A stretch of DNA of 6,496 bases from Sulfurimonas sp. (GTDB taxonomy: Bacteria > Campylobacterota > Campylobacteria > Campylobacterales > Sulfurimonadaceae): the NCBI GenBank assembly GCA_012963655.1, contig DTVI01000078.1, positions 3,375 to 9,870 on the forward strand, given 5' to 3'. Of this stretch, positions 4,741 through 6,496 are shown in pieces. Both the position numbers and the translations under genes were made by a program. Each line of letters opens with the position of its first letter. The first letter of the stretch is position 1. The notes under the pieces are model-generated. The model was not told where the DNA came from and did not search any database. It saw nothing but the letters and a program-made list of their open reading frames with translations.

Positions 4741-5360
4741 TACTTTGTACAGGCCTTTTGTAACCAAGGGTTAGCCTTGTGTTGAATCTTAAAAATTGTT
4801 TTATATATATTACATTCTTTTTCATCAACAGCGTCTTGCTTATCCCACTTCTCATACTTCATTCTAATATCTTCACTCAATGCTAACTTATATACTTGAT
4901 GCATATATAAAATAACACGCGCAATATTTCCACGATAATGCTCTGGCGGGTTTATTTGAAGATAGGCATTGTCTTTTTCAATACTCATAATATTAAACAT
5001 ATCTTTTTCATAAGCCTTATAAGTCTTATCCCTTTTACGGCAACATCGTTTTCCATGATACTTTTTTCCCATCATATCCGTACAAATGTCTTCTTTATAA
5101 CAGGCCAAGCCTTCTGCCATAAGTGTTTGAGGGACAATTCTAGTAAATATAACCGCCTTAGTAGGGTCTTCTTTTAAATAACGTTTTCTCATACATGTTG
5201 CTGGATCATATTCATACTCTTTTAAAGAAAAGGCGGTACGTTTATAATCCATATCAATTTGTTTGAAAATTTTTATAGCGTGGGTAAAACTTTTAGGCTC
5301 AGTGTAGCCACTTGCAAAGATAAAAACGGGTAGAACTAATAAAAGAAGCTTATGAAACAA
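4737..5360 (-). CDS. Secreted endonuclease I (EndA/NucM) homologue lacking catalytic residues
   Basis: This 207-residue protein has a signal peptide (HKLLLLVLPVFIFASG, probable cut near residue 18). The rest matches the endonuclease I family: DPATC at 52-56, KYHGKRCCRKRDK at 100-112, INPPEHYRGNIARVILYM at 136-153, and the C-terminal YEKWDKQDAVDEKECNIYK with KIQHKANPW. Family members are periplasmic or secreted Mg-dependent nucleases. Here the Glu-His of the EH-V-P motif is Thr73-Arg74 (FTRIVPQ). The expected His of the second motif (LHNL) is Phe122 (MFNI), with Asn123 kept, and the loop before INPPE is shorter than usual. Nuclease activity is therefore unlikely; a binding or structural role is possible. 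The start appears to be TTG at 5360, overlapping the J-domain gene by 11 bp. No in-frame ATG lies upstream, the next one (residue 37) would lose the signal peptide, and no clear ribosome-binding site is seen. Confidence 0.82.
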   Translation of the reverse strand: MFHKLLLLVLPVFIFASGYTEPKSFTHAIKIFKQIDMDYKRTAFSLKEYEYDPATCMRKRYLKEDPTKAVIFTRIVPQTLMAEGLACYKEDICTDMMGKKYHGKRCCRKRDKTYKAYEKDMFNIMSIEKDNAYLQINPPEHYRGNIARVILYMHQVYKLALSEDIRMKYEKWDKQDAVDEKECNIYKTIFKIQHKANPWLQKACTKY

Positions 5361-6150
5361 TAAGCAAGGCTTGGTAAGCTTCTTGTAAAAGCTGAAATTT
5401 TTGAGTGTAATGGTTTACAGTATCAGTACTTTCACAATGCACCTTATCAGGGTGGTACACTTTGACTAGTTTTTTATAAGATCGCTTAAGTGTATCTTGA
5501 GATGAACCAACGGGACATTCAAGCACCGTATAATAATGCAACATATCATCAATCTCAGTATCAGTATGATCTTCATATTCAAACTGACCAAATTCAGAAT
5601 AAAGGTTTTGCATAAAAAAAGCATCATAACTATACTCAATCTCATAATGTAAGATATGTCGTTTATTTAGGGCTTTCTCAAGGCGACTCTTGGCCTTATG
5701 ATCAGGTAAATTTAAAAAGAGGTTCATTAAACCTTCTTGAGTGACGTATAAATCAAGCTGAGACTTAAGATACGATATAACCCAACGATTAGGATGATCA
5801 AGCTTAAGATGAACCTCTGAGCTGCTACGCGCTTGAATACGAACCTCAATCACTTCTGCACTTTCTTGTTCTTGTAGCTCAATTTTAATAGGATGCTTCA
5901 TGTATCTTAAGATAGAGCGTAAATAAAAGCTATTACAAGTTTCTTGGTTCCTTGTATAATAAGTACAAAGTTCATGTAAAAAACTTTCTTTTTCTTCTTC
6001 AAGTGAAGAATTTGAAAAGACCAAGACAGCCTTAGGTAAAAAAAGCATGTCTTGAGAATGACTGTTTAGGAATTCATCCATCCATGATGACTTAAGTGTA
6101 TCAAAGCCAGTACGAACAATAATCATATTATTATGTAAGATAATTTCCAT
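5350..6150 (-). CDS. J-domain (DnaJ-like) protein with C-terminal J domain
   Basis: This is a 266-residue cytoplasmic protein. Residues about 205-264 form a J domain: YYTVLECP opens helix I and LKRSYKKLVKVY forms helix II. The invariant HPD is at 233-235, followed by KFQLLQEAYQALL as helix III. The HPD motif should allow it to stimulate a DnaK/Hsp70 ATPase. There is no Gly/Phe region, zinc-finger repeat or standard DnaJ C-terminal domain, so it is a class C J-protein with the J domain at the end. The 200-residue N-terminal part is unrecognised; it is mixed alpha/beta, with IEVRIQARSSSEVHLKLDHP near its middle. Similar DnaJ-like proteins are annotated in Campylobacter. The ATG at 6150 has a good AAGGA site (6157-6161, spacing 6). 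The gene follows aguB by 42 bp and overlaps the next gene by 11 bp, so all three are probably one transcript. Confidence 0.9.
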   Translation of the reverse strand: MEIILHNNMIIVRTGFDTLKSSWMDEFLNSHSQDMLFLPKAVLVFSNSSLEEEKESFLHELCTYYTRNQETCNSFYLRSILRYMKHPIKIELQEQESAEVIEVRIQARSSSEVHLKLDHPNRWVISYLKSQLDLYVTQEGLMNLFLNLPDHKAKSRLEKALNKRHILHYEIEYSYDAFFMQNLYSEFGQFEYEDHTDTEIDDMLHYYTVLECPVGSSQDTLKRSYKKLVKVYHPDKVHCESTDTVNHYTQKFQLLQEAYQALLIVS

Positions 6151-6192
6151 AGTTCATCCTTATTAAACTTTGTTAAAGCAAATAAGGTTCCA

Positions 6193-6496
6193 TTAATTTT
6201 CTTCAGTTAGCCTAGTGTAACACTCAGGTCTTCTATCTTGAAAAACAGCCCAATAATCTCTTAAAATTTTATTATTTTTTAAATCATACTGAGCATAAAG
6301 TATTTCTTCTTTGTCTCTAGATGCTTCTGCTATTTTTTTCCCTGTATGTTCTGTCATAAAAGAAGATCCATAAAAGTTTAAAGAGCAAGATTTCCCTTCT
6401 TCTATCCCAACACGATTGGCTGCAATAACAGGAATGATATTAGCAGCCGCGTGCCCCATTTGAACACCCTGCCAATGAGCACAAGAATCAACATCT
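6193..6496 (-). CDS. aguB: N-carbamoylputrescine amidase, C-terminal part (5' end outside window)
   Basis: One hundred C-terminal residues are visible and the frame stays open to the window edge, so the ATG at 6459 is internal. The segment matches the nitrilase-superfamily AguB C-terminus: CAHWQGVQMGHAAAN, then IIPVIAANRVG, LNFYGSSFMTEHTGKKIAEA, and FQDRRPECY at the end. AguB hydrolyses N-carbamoylputrescine to putrescine, ammonia and CO2 in the agmatine route of polyamine synthesis. The catalytic Cys and the Glu and Lys of the triad would lie in the missing N-terminal two thirds, so activity cannot be judged here. A related amidase such as beta-ureidopropionase is possible, but the GHAAAN...NR and DRRP pattern favours AguB. 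It is followed by the J-domain gene after 42 bp with no visible terminator. Confidence 0.88.
   Translation of the reverse strand, partial: DVDSCAHWQGVQMGHAAANIIPVIAANRVGIEEGKSCSLNFYGSSFMTEHTGKKIAEASRDKEEILYAQYDLKNNKILRDYWAVFQDRRPECYTRLTEEN

Noticed and set aside
5139..5144. Sequencing error or frameshift as the cause of Thr-Arg in place of Glu-His in the endonuclease I homologue
   Set aside because: The frame is continuous, with family motifs in register on both sides, and several independent substitutions would be needed.

Overview
The window is AT-rich, densely packed bacterial DNA. Its gene content suggests a Campylobacterota (epsilonproteobacterial) chromosome, Sulfurimonas/Sulfurovum/Arcobacter-like: an NnrS membrane protein of the short divergent type, a CvfB-type S1 protein, a stand-alone DUF234 protein, a VF530 protein, an AguB-type amidase and a J-domain protein with the J domain at its C-terminus. 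This assignment comes from family recognition and base composition, not from a database search. I see no mobile element, tRNA, rRNA or CRISPR array.

Layout. (1) 1-348, plus: the 3' end of a gene with a Lys/Glu-rich tail, converging with (2) a two-gene minus-strand unit at 345-958, made of a VF530 (DUF2132) DNA-binding protein followed by an unrecognised 110-residue protein. (3) A 57-bp divergent spacer (959-1015) carrying two face-to-face extended -10 promoters. (4) 1016-1453, plus: a 145-residue protein with a probable C-terminal winged helix. After it come 272 bp holding an exact 21-bp repeat of the gene's own 3' end and, further on, an FNR/CRP-type box. (5) 1726-2928, plus: NnrS. (6) 2971-4740, plus: a two-gene unit, a CvfB-like RNA-binding protein and, 3 bp downstream, a DUF234 protein with an apparently intact PD-(D/E)XK nuclease core but no ATPase domain. 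(7) 4737-6496, minus: an operon that reads aguB (5'-truncated by the window edge), then a J-domain protein, then an endonuclease I homologue.

Points that stand out. The endonuclease I homologue keeps the fold signatures and a signal peptide, but its Glu-His catalytic pair is Thr-Arg and the usual His of the His-Asn metal site is Phe, so it looks like a secreted pseudo-nuclease. Two genes, and perhaps a third, have TGnTATAAT-type promoters placed 5-6 nt before the start codon with no Shine-Dalgarno sequence, which predicts leaderless mRNAs. By contrast, the NnrS gene has a normal ribosome-binding site and an FNR-like palindrome at a class II activation distance, fitting control by oxygen or nitric oxide. 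The genes do not form one obvious pathway. They read as housekeeping and stress genes in short units, with both convergent junctions overlapping by exactly 4 bp.
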